A stretch of DNA of 64,000 bases from Croceivirga radicis (GTDB lineage: Bacteria; Bacteroidota; Bacteroidia; Flavobacteriales; Flavobacteriaceae): contig NZ_MTBC01000012.1 in assembly GCF_002072105.2 (NCBI RefSeq), positions 1 through 64,000 of the forward strand, read 5' to 3'. Made by a program: the position numbers and the translations under genes. Below are positions 39,467 to 48,901 of this stretch, piece after piece (the first letter of the stretch is position 1; every line of letters starts with the position of its first letter). Under the pieces are notes generated by a model, which was given only the letters and a program-made list of their open reading frames with translations, searched no databases and was not told the DNA's origin.

Positions 39467-40599
39467 AATGGACTTTGTACATCTGGTGTGCTGATTTCCT
39501 TTTTATTAGGTAAACGAAAGGTTATGCCTAGGTTAATGGCGTAATCTGCAAAAGCGGCATCTCCATTTCTAGGGTTTCCGGTTGCCATTTGCGTCTCTAA
39601 ATCGGTTACGCTTTGGGGTCTATCCCTACGCAGGGCAATAGGTACATTAAGGTTGATGGATAGGTTATTTGCCATGTATGCTAAACCAGGATCTAGTGAA
39701 AGTACATTTCCTGGTCTTCTGAAACCTTTGTTGCCACCCATTAAATCTTTTACCGGTATGCCTTCAAAACGTGCTCCTAAAGAAGTGGAAAACAAAGGAG
39801 AAATGGCATAACTTAAGCCTAAACGACTAGAAAATTGGTCTGGGACGGCCATAATGGCTTCGTTTTCCAAAATAGGTGACAGGGTTTCCCTAAGTGTTCT
39901 GGTTCCGTTAGTTTCTCTTGGATTTATTAAATAGAATCCACCAGCGTAAAGGTAGAAATCAGTAAAGATTTTTTTATAGAGTTGAAAGTCTAAGGTTATA
40001 CCAAAGCCACCATCACCAGGTTGTATGCTTTGGTCTACGGGCCTTACTTGTGGAGACCCCTCTGGCCCAACATTGTAGAAAATATCAGAAGCATTATAAT
40101 TACCAGTAGGCAGTTTAACACCTAACCCTAAGGCTAAATTACCGTTTGGATTGTTTGCTGGATTAAATACCCAATAGCCTACACCCAAGCGTACATCTGC
40201 TAGACCTCTAGAAAATGTAGTGTTTCTTTCATTTCTTCCATGTTCGTATAAAGAGGACCGTGTGTTAATAACAAAAGGCAACGTAGCACTAGCATAAAGT
40301 CTATCCGTAATACCATAAGTAATAAAGAAATCCCAAGCATGAGCGTTGTTCACCACTTCGGTTTCATTGGCAACCCTATCTGCCTCTTCTTCCGTTCCTC
40401 TAAAATGCCTAAACGATTTAAAATACCGATAATTGGAGCCTATCTGTATATCGCCCGGTCCTAAAAGATTATTTTCCAATGCGTTTCCTACACAAGAGGA
40501 AAAGTGTCTTATGGCTACACAGCCTTGTGCGTTTATTAATTGGAAATTAAAAATAATTAGCAATAGGAAAAGGGTGGTTTGGCTGGTTGCGGTTTTCAT
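39463..40599 (-). CDS. Outer-membrane beta-barrel protein, phenol-degradation (MetA) transporter-like
   Basis: The 378-residue protein has a signal peptide (1-24) and then alternating beta-strands (WDFFITYGITDRLYASATLP, LADVRLGVGYWVF, ALGLGVKLPTGNY). It ends with an aromatic-rich strand. Two Cys lie just after the signal (GCVAIRHFSSC) and may form a disulfide. The pattern fits the 'putative MetA-pathway' barrel family common in Bacteroidota; no substrate is known. The leader contains a terminator-like hairpin. Confidence 0.78.
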   Translation of the reverse strand: MKTATSQTTLFLLLIIFNFQLINAQGCVAIRHFSSCVGNALENNLLGPGDIQIGSNYRYFKSFRHFRGTEEEADRVANETEVVNNAHAWDFFITYGITDRLYASATLPFVINTRSSLYEHGRNERNTTFSRGLADVRLGVGYWVFNPANNPNGNLALGLGVKLPTGNYNASDIFYNVGPEGSPQVRPVDQSIQPGDGGFGITLDFQLYKKIFTDFYLYAGGFYLINPRETNGTRTLRETLSPILENEAIMAVPDQFSSRLGLSYAISPLFSTSLGARFEGIPVKDLMGGNKGFRRPGNVLSLDPGLAYMANNLSINLNVPIALRRDRPQSVTDLETQMATGNPRNGDAAFADYAINLGITFRLPNKKEISTPDVQSPF

Positions 40600-40612
40600 T
40601 TGTGGCTAGATT

Positions 40613-40636
40613 AAAAATGGCCGGGAGAACCGGCCA
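40613..40636 (-). terminator. GC-rich hairpin plus T run in the barrel-gene leader
   Basis: TGGCCGG and CCGGCCA form a perfect 7-bp stem with a GAGAA loop. On the minus strand it is followed by ATTTTT and then, 13 bases on, by the ATG of the barrel gene. This is an attenuator-like position. Confidence 0.5.
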
Positions 40637-40803
40637 CTTATATTTCTTTAAATTCTAATAAACTAAACTTGTGACAAAGTTAATTGGGAAGTCTTCAAGA
40701 TTAGGATAACGGTTGTATAACAAAGATTAATGAAAGATTAAAAATGGTAATTAAGTTGAAAATTGAATTACTATCTGTTTAATTTTAATTTAATTAGCAA
40801 GCA
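40637..40803. other. Divergent intergenic region, AT-rich
   Basis: It lies between the barrel-gene leader hairpin and the histidine kinase start. A TTG with 21-base spacing to TAATTTTA (near-consensus) stands before the kinase. No ORF or RNA gene is seen. Confidence 0.35.
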
Positions 40804-42072
40804 ATGAATAAAAAGACCCTTCTTATAGCTGTATTTGTTATTTCGCTCATTGGTTTGGCAATTGTACAATATCAATACTTGGGTATAGGCTTAAATTTAG
40901 CAAGTGTACAATTTGCTAAAAAGGTAGAAACAGCCTCTAAAGCAATCAAAGAAGAATTACGTTATGAGAATAAACTAACCTATCTAATTGCCAGTGCGGT
41001 ACAGCAAGACACTACGTTTTTTACTACTACCCCAGATTCTTTATCGCAATCCGCACATTTGTTTTTTGAAGGTTTCCTTAAGGACAAGCTAGAGAAAAAT
41101 GGAATTGATGCTGCTTTTGTATATCAACTAAAAAGTAAAGAATCCAATGTCTATTTAAATTCCAATAAACAGTTTAACAAGGATGTAAAAATCTATGATT
41201 ACAATATGGCTTTAGAGGGCTATATACCAGAAGTGCTAGGGGAGAGGGTGTATTTAAATTTAAAATTCAAAAACTTAAATCGCTATTTTCTCTCTAAGCT
41301 TAATGGGTTAACCTTGCCAAGTCTAATTTTTTTAGTCTGTATCTTTTTAATTACTATTTGGGGGTTTAGAACATTTTATTGGCAGCAGCGAATTATTGCG
41401 AATACGGACGATTTTATAAATAACCTTACCCATGAATTAAAAACACCCGTATATTCCATACAGCTTGCTACCAAAATTCTAGAAGAGAAAACTAAGGGTG
41501 GTGATAAAACTTTTTTAAATATTATAACGCAACAAACCAAACGGTTAGGTAGCCATATTGATAAGGTTTTGGAACTGGCATCTATGGATAGAAAAAAAAA
41601 TGTTTTTCAATTAAAACCTTTAGATTTTAAGCCGGTTCTAGAAAAACTATGCAAAGAATTTGAGGCGTTGGTGTCTTTGGAGCAGGTTGGTTTTACTTTT
41701 AATTTAGTAGATTCTGATTATACGATTTTAGGTGAAGCTTTTCATTTAGAGAATACAATCAAAAACCTCTTGGATAACGCAAAAAAATATGCCGAGAATC
41801 CAATAATTGAATTAAACTCTTTTAAAAAGAACAACCATTTGATTATTCGAGTTAAAGACAATGGTATTGGTATACCGCAAAAGGATATTCATAAGGTCTT
41901 CCAAAAATACTATAGGGGTAACCAAAGTAATTTGCATGGGGTAAAAGGATTTGGTCTTGGTTTAAACTATGCGTATACCGTTGTAAAAAAGCATAACGGT
42001 AAAATAATTTTGGATAGTAAAGAAAATATAGGAACTACAGTAACAATTAAAATTCCTTTGAATGAAAGTTGA
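40804..42072 (+). CDS. Sensor histidine kinase (OmpR-system partner)
   Basis: The 422-residue protein has transmembrane helices at 5-24 and about 172-190 enclosing a periplasmic sensor domain of about 145 residues. HisKA has His210 in NNLTHELKTPVYS. The HATPase has NLLDNAKKYA, VKDNGIGIP and GFGLGLNYA. It resembles the RprX-type kinases of Bacteroidota. The ligand is unknown. The next gene starts inside its last codons (11-base overlap), so kinase and regulator are translated together. Confidence 0.92.
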   Translation: MNKKTLLIAVFVISLIGLAIVQYQYLGIGLNLASVQFAKKVETASKAIKEELRYENKLTYLIASAVQQDTTFFTTTPDSLSQSAHLFFEGFLKDKLEKNGIDAAFVYQLKSKESNVYLNSNKQFNKDVKIYDYNMALEGYIPEVLGERVYLNLKFKNLNRYFLSKLNGLTLPSLIFLVCIFLITIWGFRTFYWQQRIIANTDDFINNLTHELKTPVYSIQLATKILEEKTKGGDKTFLNIITQQTKRLGSHIDKVLELASMDRKKNVFQLKPLDFKPVLEKLCKEFEALVSLEQVGFTFNLVDSDYTILGEAFHLENTIKNLLDNAKKYAENPIIELNSFKKNNHLIIRVKDNGIGIPQKDIHKVFQKYYRGNQSNLHGVKGFGLGLNYAYTVVKKHNGKIILDSKENIGTTVTIKIPLNES

Positions 42073-42766
42073 GCAAGCTAAACTCTTATTGGTAGAAGAT
42101 GAGGAAGCTTTAGGTTATTTGTTAAGTGAATACCTAGGGATGAAAGGTTTTACGGTGCATTGGTGCAAAAATGGGCAGGAAGCTTTGGATTATTTAAGTC
42201 ATCAAACTGCAGATTTGGTTATTCTAGATGTTATGATGCCCGTAATGGATGGCTTTACGCTTGCCACAAAAATTAAGGAAAAGTATGCCAACTTACCTTT
42301 TTTGTTTCTAACCTCTAAAGCTATGAAAATAGATGTATTAAAAGGGTTTTCTTTAGGTGCTATAGACTACCTCAAAAAGCCCATAGACGAAGAGGAACTT
42401 TTGGTTAGGATACGCTCCATTTTTTCTCGTATCTATACCAATGATTTTCTTGGTACTACAGAAGAAATAATAACTGTAGGAGATTTTAAACTCGACTATC
42501 GTAATCAAAAACTAACCAACGATACAATAAAGAGTGAAGTCAATTTGACCAAAAGGGAGAATGAGCTTTTAAAGATTTTAGTTAGCAATAAAAATAATCT
42601 TTGTACCCATAGGGATATATTGATTAAGTTGTGGGGCGAGAATTCTTATTTTAATAAAAAGAGTTTAAATGTGTTCATAACTAGGCTTAGGTCTTATCTA
42701 AAATCAGATGCTAATATTTCTATTGAAAATGTACATGGTCAAGGTTTCATACTAAAGGTTCAATAA
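42062..42766 (+). CDS. OmpR/RprY-type response regulator
   Basis: The 234-residue protein has a receiver (5-120) with Asp56 in ILDVMMP, the Thr/Ser switch FLTSK and the Lys in DYLKKP. A winged-helix trans_reg_C domain follows (about 135-232: NLTKRENELLKILV, NVFITRLRSYLK, NVHGQGFIL). It is the partner of the overlapping kinase gene. Targets are unknown; the divergent barrel gene is an obvious candidate. Confidence 0.93.
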   Translation: MKVEQAKLLLVEDEEALGYLLSEYLGMKGFTVHWCKNGQEALDYLSHQTADLVILDVMMPVMDGFTLATKIKEKYANLPFLFLTSKAMKIDVLKGFSLGAIDYLKKPIDEEELLVRIRSIFSRIYTNDFLGTTEEIITVGDFKLDYRNQKLTNDTIKSEVNLTKRENELLKILVSNKNNLCTHRDILIKLWGENSYFNKKSLNVFITRLRSYLKSDANISIENVHGQGFILKVQ

Positions 42767-42802
42767 TTCTTTATGTTTAAGATTTAGTATATTTAAAGTA
42801 CT

Positions 42803-44080
42803 ATGGAAACGTACGCAACTGCACTTTTATACGCGATCCCATTTTTTGTAGGGTTGGTACTTTTAGAAATTTTATACGGTTATGTGGTAAAAAACCAAAA
42901 ATATACGGTTTTAGATACCGTTAGCAGTCTTAGTTCTGGTTTAACAAATATTATTAAAGACTCTTTGGGTTTGGTAGTAATACTTATTAGTTATCCTTTT
43001 TTGTTGGAACATTTGGCTCTTATTGAAATTAAGAACACTTGGTTGGTATGGGTGATGGCCTTTATTGCTATTGATTTTGCGGGATATTGGAACCATAGAT
43101 TAAGCCATCATATTAATATTTTTTGGAATCAGCACGTAATACATCATAGCAGTGAAGAGTTCAATTTAGCGTGTGCCCTAAGGCAACCTATAGCCAACCT
43201 AATTGGTTATTATGCATTATTACTCATACCTGCGGCGTTGCTAGGTGTTCCCAATCAAGTTATTGCTATTTTGGCGCCAATACATCTGTTTGCCCAATTT
43301 TGGTACCATACCCAGCACATTGGTAAATTAGGTTGGTTAGAATATGTGTTGGTGACTCCTTCCCAACATAGGGTGCACCACGCTATAAATGCAGAGTATA
43401 TAGATAAGAATTTAGGACAGATATTATCTGTTTGGGATAGATTGTTTGGCACGTTCCAAGAAGAATTGGAAGATGTGCCACCGCAATATGGTGTCTTAAA
43501 ACCTGCGGGTACGTGGAACCCTGTACTTATAAACTTTCAGCATTTTTGGAGAATGTGTTTAGATGCGTTTAGAACACGAAATTGGTGGGACCGTTTAAGG
43601 ATTTGGTTTATGCCTACTGGATGGAGACCAGCAGATGTTGTTGAGAAATATCCAATTGTTGGAATTGAAGATGTATATAATTTTAAGAAATACGATTCAG
43701 ATTCGTCTTTTGAGATGAAGGCTTATGCCATTTTTCAATTGTTGACCCACACCATATTGTTGCTATATATGTTTTCTAATTTTGAAACTATTGGATTTCC
43801 AAATCTTTTTTACATGGCGGCATTTATCTTTATAGGAATATTTGCTTATACCAGTATCATGGATCAGCAAAATTACGGTGCCTTTATTGAGGTAGTAAGA
43901 GGAGTAGTTGGTTTAGGGTTTATTTATTTAACCAATGATTGGTTTGGACTAAAACAACATTTAGAAGTTGGTGTGGTATTGATTTTCCTATATTTTATAA
44001 TTAGTATAATTTCGGCTTTATACTTTTATTTCAAATCTAATTACAGATTACCAACCAATTCAGATACAGAATTAACTTAG
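42803..44080 (+). CDS. Sterol desaturase/fatty-acid hydroxylase family membrane protein
   Basis: The 425-residue integral membrane protein has the histidine motifs of the di-iron hydroxylase family: HRLSHH, HVIHHSSE, and a later QHRVHHA. These lie in the first half (about 98-200) between hydrophobic helices. The C-terminal 170 residues add further helices, as in the alkylglycerol-monooxygenase-like branch (TMEM195). The family uses O2 to hydroxylate or desaturate lipids. The substrate is unknown. It starts 36 bases after the response regulator and may share its transcript. Confidence 0.87.
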   Translation: METYATALLYAIPFFVGLVLLEILYGYVVKNQKYTVLDTVSSLSSGLTNIIKDSLGLVVILISYPFLLEHLALIEIKNTWLVWVMAFIAIDFAGYWNHRLSHHINIFWNQHVIHHSSEEFNLACALRQPIANLIGYYALLLIPAALLGVPNQVIAILAPIHLFAQFWYHTQHIGKLGWLEYVLVTPSQHRVHHAINAEYIDKNLGQILSVWDRLFGTFQEELEDVPPQYGVLKPAGTWNPVLINFQHFWRMCLDAFRTRNWWDRLRIWFMPTGWRPADVVEKYPIVGIEDVYNFKKYDSDSSFEMKAYAIFQLLTHTILLLYMFSNFETIGFPNLFYMAAFIFIGIFAYTSIMDQQNYGAFIEVVRGVVGLGFIYLTNDWFGLKQHLEVGVVLIFLYFIISIISALYFYFKSNYRLPTNSDTELT

Positions 44081-44082
44081 GC

Positions 44083-44346
44083 TTATCTCGATTTAATCTC
44101 GGTATTAACCAGCTCAATATAGTTTTCCATAGCTTTTTTAGGGGTTACTTTTTGCGCCTGTATAAGTGCATTTGCCTTAAAAGCATTAATTAAGGGTGTT
44201 CTACTGCCTGGGTGATTAAAATTTTTGTTGGCAATACGGTAGTAGGCGTATAATTTAAGTAATAAATCTGCAGGAAGCGGCTCTGTATAGCTATTTACGT
44301 AATTGACAGCTTCTTCAAACGCAATATGTAAGTCCTTTTTACTCAT
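44083..44346 (-). CDS. Acyl-CoA-binding protein
   Basis: The 87-residue four-helix ACBP contains LLKLYAYYRIAN and INAFKANALIQAQKVTPKKAMENYIELV, matching the ACBP acyl-CoA and adenine-binding face. It buffers long-chain acyl-CoA in the cytoplasm. It overlaps the psd gene by 8 bases, linking it to phospholipid synthesis. Confidence 0.9.
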   Translation of the reverse strand: MSKKDLHIAFEEAVNYVNSYTEPLPADLLLKLYAYYRIANKNFNHPGSRTPLINAFKANALIQAQKVTPKKAMENYIELVNTEIKSR

Positions 44347-45004
44347 CCTTATCGCCTAACATAGCAATACAAGTACGCGCACCAACAACTTTTTGATTAA
44401 GCTTAACACAAACCTTTGCATCTAACGGTAGAAACAAATCTACCCTAGAACCAAATTTAATAAAACCAGCGTCCTCACCTTGTATTACTTGGTCTCCTTT
44501 GGTGGCATAGTTTACAATTCTTCTAGCAAGAGCACCAGCTATTTGGCGGTAAAGCACCTCACCAAATTTTGGGGTTTTTAAGACTACGGTTGTACGTTCG
44601 TTATCCGTACTTGCTTTTGGATGCCAGGCAACCAAATATTTTCCTGGGTGATATTTAGAAAAAGTAATTACCCCGCTTGCAGGATAACGGGTTACATGAA
44701 CATTGGTTGGCGACATAAAAATAGACACCTGCCTTCTTTTGTCTTTAAAATATTCTGGTTCTTCTACTTCTTCTATAACTACCACCTTACCATCTACTGG
44801 AGCAAGTAACTCATCAAAAGAAGGGGTAACCCTACGTTTAGGATTTCTAAAAAATTGTAGGATTAAAATAAGGACTACAAATAGTACTAGTTGTACCACT
44901 AGTTTTAGCCAGTCTATAGGTATTAGATATTCACTGGCAACAATACCGGCCACGACTAGGAAAAACGTAAAAAAGATAATCTTTTGTCCCTCTTTATGAA
45001 ACAT
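44339..45004 (-). CDS. psd: Phosphatidylserine decarboxylase-family proenzyme
   Basis: The 221-residue protein has two N-terminal membrane helices (about 8-45). The Psd core has the self-cleavage site KFGSRVD, where the Gly-Ser bond would break to give the pyruvoyl group. VSIFMSPTNVHVTRYPASG is also family-typical. It makes phosphatidylethanolamine from phosphatidylserine. Length fits the short 'PSD-A' form. The ATG at 45046 lies in cdsA; the ATG at 45004, overlapping the cdsA stop by 11 bases, gives the expected N-terminus. Confidence 0.92.
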   Translation of the reverse strand: MFHKEGQKIIFFTFFLVVAGIVASEYLIPIDWLKLVVQLVLFVVLILILQFFRNPKRRVTPSFDELLAPVDGKVVVIEEVEEPEYFKDKRRQVSIFMSPTNVHVTRYPASGVITFSKYHPGKYLVAWHPKASTDNERTTVVLKTPKFGEVLYRQIAGALARRIVNYATKGDQVIQGEDAGFIKFGSRVDLFLPLDAKVCVKLNQKVVGARTCIAMLGDKDE

Positions 45005-45797
45005 ATGAGAAAATTGTAAGTGTTGCGTAAGCAAACGGTGCAGCAAAAACCAAACTGTCCAAGCGGTCTAAAATACCACCATGACCAGGTAAAATTGCAC
45101 CACTATCCTTAACGCCAGCACTGCGTTTAAATTTAGATTCCAATAAATCTCCCAAGTTACCTGATATTACCAGTACCATTGCTAAAATTAGCCATTCTAC
45201 TGTAGAGATGGATGCATCAAACCTGGATATTAGGTAACCTGCTAATACTGCAAAAATAAGACCTCCAAGTGAACCTTCAATTGTTTTTTTAGGAGAAATA
45301 GAAGGGAAAAGTTTATTTTTTCCAATACTCTTACCTACAAGATATGCAAAAGAGTCGTTAACCCAAATAATTACAAAAACTCCCATTATCAGTATTTTTT
45401 CAAAGCCTTCTAACCGGTATGGTATCATGGTTAGAAAAATACAACCACTACCAATGTAAAATAGAGCTATTAAGAACTTTTGTAATGCTGTAAATACCTT
45501 GTGCTTACCAGAAAACAGATAGCCTAGTAGTAAGATATTGGTAATTAGGGTTAAGGCAAGAAGCGCGTATACCGGTAAAATAGATTTTATAAAATAAATG
45601 TAGAGCCACCACAATCCTAGAAATGCAACAAATACGTAGTAACGCCTAATTTTTAGTAATCGTTTAAACTCATAGATACATCCTAGTCCAAACACCATGA
45701 ACAAGAAATCAAACGCATCACTGTTTAAAAAAATAGCCGCTAACAAAAGGGAAACATAAACCACCCCAGTTAGGGATCTGCGTAAAAGTTCTTTCAT
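44994..45797 (-). CDS. cdsA: Phosphatidate cytidylyltransferase
   Basis: The 267-residue polytopic membrane enzyme forms CDP-diacylglycerol from phosphatidate and CTP. The C-terminal signature is KDSGAILPGHGGILDRLDS, with SISPKKTIEGSLGG and DSFAYLVGKSIGK before it. About seven to eight hydrophobic segments are visible. It is translated together with psd, the next step but one in the pathway. Confidence 0.95.
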   Translation of the reverse strand: MKELLRRSLTGVVYVSLLLAAIFLNSDAFDFLFMVFGLGCIYEFKRLLKIRRYYVFVAFLGLWWLYIYFIKSILPVYALLALTLITNILLLGYLFSGKHKVFTALQKFLIALFYIGSGCIFLTMIPYRLEGFEKILIMGVFVIIWVNDSFAYLVGKSIGKNKLFPSISPKKTIEGSLGGLIFAVLAGYLISRFDASISTVEWLILAMVLVISGNLGDLLESKFKRSAGVKDSGAILPGHGGILDRLDSLVFAAPFAYATLTIFSYVS

Positions 45798-45801
45798 GGA
45801 A

Positions 45802-46410
45802 TTATAAATCTTCTAACAATAAAAGATATACATTTTTTGATGTACTACCATAAGAAAGAAAATCGTCTTTATTTTCGGCAGATGGCACAAAGTGCTTTAT
45901 AGTGGTTATGTTATCAGGCAACCTGTTGGGATACCGCTTTTTAATAACTTTTAGCCCTTCGCTAATATTCTCTACCATTTGGCTGGTTGTGGCAAAAATA
46001 ATCAGGTTAGAAGGTAGCTCTTTTAGCTTTTTTTCCATTATCTGATTGGAGCAAACAAGTACGGAACCATCGTGGGCAATTAAATGTTCGCAAGTGGTAA
46101 AGAACACCTCGCTCTCCTTGGGCTTATCTGTAAAGCTTATGTTGTTGGTTATAAAGCGCTCGTTTATTCTCTTATCTAAAGTTAAAAACTTTTGATCGTG
46201 CCAAGCGTTTTCCTCAACTATGTTTTTGAGTCCTTCTTCTACTTCCTCAAAATCTTCACAGTAAACAAATTTGCCACCATTTTTTTTAAAAAATATGGTA
46301 AACTTTTCATCGGCAGGAATTTTAAGGTCGGGCATGTGTTCCCCTCTAGTTTCTAAAGTTTCTTTAGGAACCTTTTTACCGCCTCCAAATAGTTTGCCAA
46401 ATATACCCAT
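45802..46410 (-). CDS. LUD-domain protein (lactate utilisation B/C-like)
   Basis: The 202-residue protein has a basic N-terminus (FGKLFGGGKKVP) and a LUD domain (about 55-200: FFTTCEHLIAHDGSVLVCSNQ, NLIIFATTSQMV). The family includes LutB/LutC parts of lactate oxidation. This stand-alone form beside ftsH and cdsA is a recurring flavobacterial arrangement and its role is unknown. It lies 4 bases before cdsA. Confidence 0.82.
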   Translation of the reverse strand: MGIFGKLFGGGKKVPKETLETRGEHMPDLKIPADEKFTIFFKKNGGKFVYCEDFEEVEEGLKNIVEENAWHDQKFLTLDKRINERFITNNISFTDKPKESEVFFTTCEHLIAHDGSVLVCSNQIMEKKLKELPSNLIIFATTSQMVENISEGLKVIKKRYPNRLPDNITTIKHFVPSAENKDDFLSYGSTSKNVYLLLLEDL

Positions 46411-46491
46411 ACAAAGTGGTCAAAAAATACTGTTTGTTAAGCTAATGCATTTGGGTAAATGAAAAACTTAGTATTTATAAATCTTATTTTT

Positions 46492-48468
46492 TTATTCCGG
46501 AGATTGGTCTTCTGACGGTTTTATTTCTTCAACCTTTACTTCTTCCTCTACCTTATCAAAAGGACGCTTACCAAAGATTTTTTCCAAATCGTCTTTAAAA
46601 ATAACTTCTTTCTCTAACAAACGCTCAGCCAATTCTGTTAGTTTGTCTTTGTTGTCTTCTAGTAATTTTATTGCTCTTTGGTACTGCTCTTCTATTATTT
46701 TTGATATCTCCGTATCAATTTTTTGAGCTGTCTCTTCGCTATATGGTTTAGAAAAACCATATTCATTTTGTCCTGAAGAATCATAGTATGTTATGTTTCC
46801 TAAGGTATCATTCAACCCATATATGGTAACCATGGCTCTAGCTTGTTTGGTTACTTTTTCCAAATCTGAAAGGGCACCGGTAGAAATTTTATTGAACATT
46901 ACCTTTTCTGCGGCTCTACCACCCATGGTGGCGCACATCTCATCTAACATCTGCTCTGGGCGAACTATTAAACGCTCCTCTGGCAAATACCAAGCAGCGC
47001 CCAAAGACTGTCCTCTTGGTACAATGGTAACTTTAACCAGTGGAGCCGCATGTTCTGTCATCCAACTTACGGTAGCATGCCCTGCTTCGTGGTAAGCAAT
47101 AGTTTTCTTCTCTTCTGGAGTAATAATTTTGTTTTTCTTCTCTAAGCCACCAACAATACGGTCTACGGCATCAAGAAAATCTTGCTTGGTTACCGCTTTA
47201 CGTTCTTTACGAGCAGCGATCAAGGCAGCTTCGTTACATACATTAGCAATATCCGCACCCGAAAAACCTGGGGTTTGTTTAGCAAGGAAATCTAAATCTA
47301 GTGTCTCTGCTGTTTTAATAGGTCTTAAGTGTACTTCAAAGATTTCTTTACGCTCACGAATGTCTGGTAGGTCTACATAAATCTGTCTATCAAAACGGCC
47401 AGCACGCATTAATGCTTTATCCAACACATCTGCACGGTTGGTTGCTGCTAGCACAATAACATTGGTATTGGTGCCAAAACCATCCATTTCTGTAAGTAAC
47501 TGGTTTAATGTGTTTTCGCGTTCATCATTAGAACCAGTAAAATTGTTTTTACCACGGGCTCTACCTATGGCATCAATTTCATCGATGAAAATTATTGCTG
47601 GCGATTTATCTTTGGCTTGTTTAAATAAATCTCTAACCCTAGATGCACCTACACCTACGAACATTTCTACAAAATCTGAACCGGATAAAGAGAAAAATGG
47701 CACTTTTGCTTCCCCAGCTACGGCTTTGGCCAATAGAGTTTTACCTGTTCCCGGAGGGCCCACCAAAAGGGCGCCTTTAGGTATTTTACCACCTAGTGAG
47801 GTATATTTGTCTGGGTTTCTAAGGAACTCAACAATTTCTTGTACTTCTTCTTTGGCACCTTCTAAACCGGCTACATCTTTAAAGGAAGTTCTAGTGTCTG
47901 TTTTCTCATCAAATAACTTTGCCTTAGACTTTCCAATATTAAATATTTGACCACCAGCACCACCAGCACCACCGCCAGACATTCTACGCATAAGGTATAT
48001 CCAAATACCAATGATAAGAATAAACGGTATCAAGGATAAGATAATATCCCCAAATATGTTAGACTCCGTATCAAACTCAACAATAGTGTCTAGGTTATTC
48101 TCTTTTTTGATTTCGGTAATTTCATTTTGAAATATTTGCAAGTCACCGTAATCTAAGATGTACTGCGGCACCATACCTGTAGAAGGCAGTAAGGATTTTT
48201 CAGAAACTCCCTTATGTACATCTTTTTTTAATGCTTCATCCGTTAGAAAGATTTTAGCCTTTCTGGTATTGGTTATGATTACTATTTTACTAATGTCTCC
48301 ATTACGTAAAAATTCTTGCATTTCTGAGGTGGTCGTTTTTTCCGTATTGGAAAAAGTTGCCGAACCAAAAAATTGAAAGCCCAAAATAAGGGCGATGATA
48401 ACACCATATATCCACCAAGAACTAAAACGGGGTTTTTTGGGTGTGTTTGGATTATTGTCTTTAGCCAT
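46492..48468 (-). CDS. ftsH: ATP-dependent zinc metalloprotease FtsH
   Basis: The protein has 658 residues. Transmembrane helices (18-36 and about 140-160) flank a periplasmic domain. The AAA domain has Walker A GPPGTGKT (237-244), Walker B IIFIDEID (292-299) and SRH MRAGRFDRQI. The zinc protease domain has HEAGH (460-464). An acidic C-terminal tail follows. It degrades misfolded membrane and short-lived cytosolic proteins. It starts 8 bases after rsfS. Confidence 0.97.
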   Translation of the reverse strand: MAKDNNPNTPKKPRFSSWWIYGVIIALILGFQFFGSATFSNTEKTTTSEMQEFLRNGDISKIVIITNTRKAKIFLTDEALKKDVHKGVSEKSLLPSTGMVPQYILDYGDLQIFQNEITEIKKENNLDTIVEFDTESNIFGDIILSLIPFILIIGIWIYLMRRMSGGGAGGAGGQIFNIGKSKAKLFDEKTDTRTSFKDVAGLEGAKEEVQEIVEFLRNPDKYTSLGGKIPKGALLVGPPGTGKTLLAKAVAGEAKVPFFSLSGSDFVEMFVGVGASRVRDLFKQAKDKSPAIIFIDEIDAIGRARGKNNFTGSNDERENTLNQLLTEMDGFGTNTNVIVLAATNRADVLDKALMRAGRFDRQIYVDLPDIRERKEIFEVHLRPIKTAETLDLDFLAKQTPGFSGADIANVCNEAALIAARKERKAVTKQDFLDAVDRIVGGLEKKNKIITPEEKKTIAYHEAGHATVSWMTEHAAPLVKVTIVPRGQSLGAAWYLPEERLIVRPEQMLDEMCATMGGRAAEKVMFNKISTGALSDLEKVTKQARAMVTIYGLNDTLGNITYYDSSGQNEYGFSKPYSEETAQKIDTEISKIIEEQYQRAIKLLEDNKDKLTELAERLLEKEVIFKDDLEKIFGKRPFDKVEEEVKVEEIKPSEDQSPE

Positions 48469-48476
48469 TTTCTTTT

Positions 48477-48851
48477 TTAATTATAGCTGCTCTCTACTAA
48501 AGTTACTTTGGCATCTCCCCAAAGACCTTCTATATCATAATATTCTCTTACATGTTTCTGGAAAACATGTACAACCACATTTACATAGTCCATTAAAACC
48601 CATTCGGCATTGTCAGAGCCTTCTACATGCCAAGGTTTGTCTTTTAAAGCTTTACTTACGGTTTTTTGAATGGAAGAGACTATAGCGTTAACGTGGGTAT
48701 TGGATGTACCATTGCAAATAACAAAATAATCGCAGACCGTATTCTCAATATCCCTTAAATCCAATAAACTAATATCCAGTCCTTTTACTTCTTCTATCCC
48801 AGCAATAATTAAGGCAATAAGTTCATCTGCATTGGTTTTGTTTCCCTGCAT
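48477..48851 (-). CDS. rsfS: Ribosome silencing factor
   Basis: This 124-residue RsfS/Iojap/YbeB protein has LDISLLDLRDIENTVCDYFVI and the C-terminal EGSDNAEWVLMDYVNVVVHVF. It binds ribosomal protein uL14 and blocks subunit joining during starvation. It is the first gene of the rsfS-ftsH-LUD-cdsA-psd-ACBP cluster and has a good promoter. Confidence 0.95.
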   Translation of the reverse strand: MQGNKTNADELIALIIAGIEEVKGLDISLLDLRDIENTVCDYFVICNGTSNTHVNAIVSSIQKTVSKALKDKPWHVEGSDNAEWVLMDYVNVVVHVFQKHVREYYDIEGLWGDAKVTLVESSYN

Positions 48852-48872
48852 CCAATAATTTTAAAATTTTTA

Positions 48873-48901
48873 CAAAGTTATTATTTTTTTGTTTTGTCCA
48901 A
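48873..48901 (-). promoter_or_regulatory. Promoter of rsfS-ftsH cluster
   Basis: On the minus strand TTG (48901-48899), an 18-base spacer and TAACTTTG (48880-48873) stand 21 bases before the rsfS ATG. This is a full consensus match. Confidence 0.6.

Noticed and set aside
45802-46410. LUD protein as part of a LutABC lactate operon
   Set aside because: No LutA or LutB iron-sulfur partners are adjacent; the neighbours are ftsH and cdsA.
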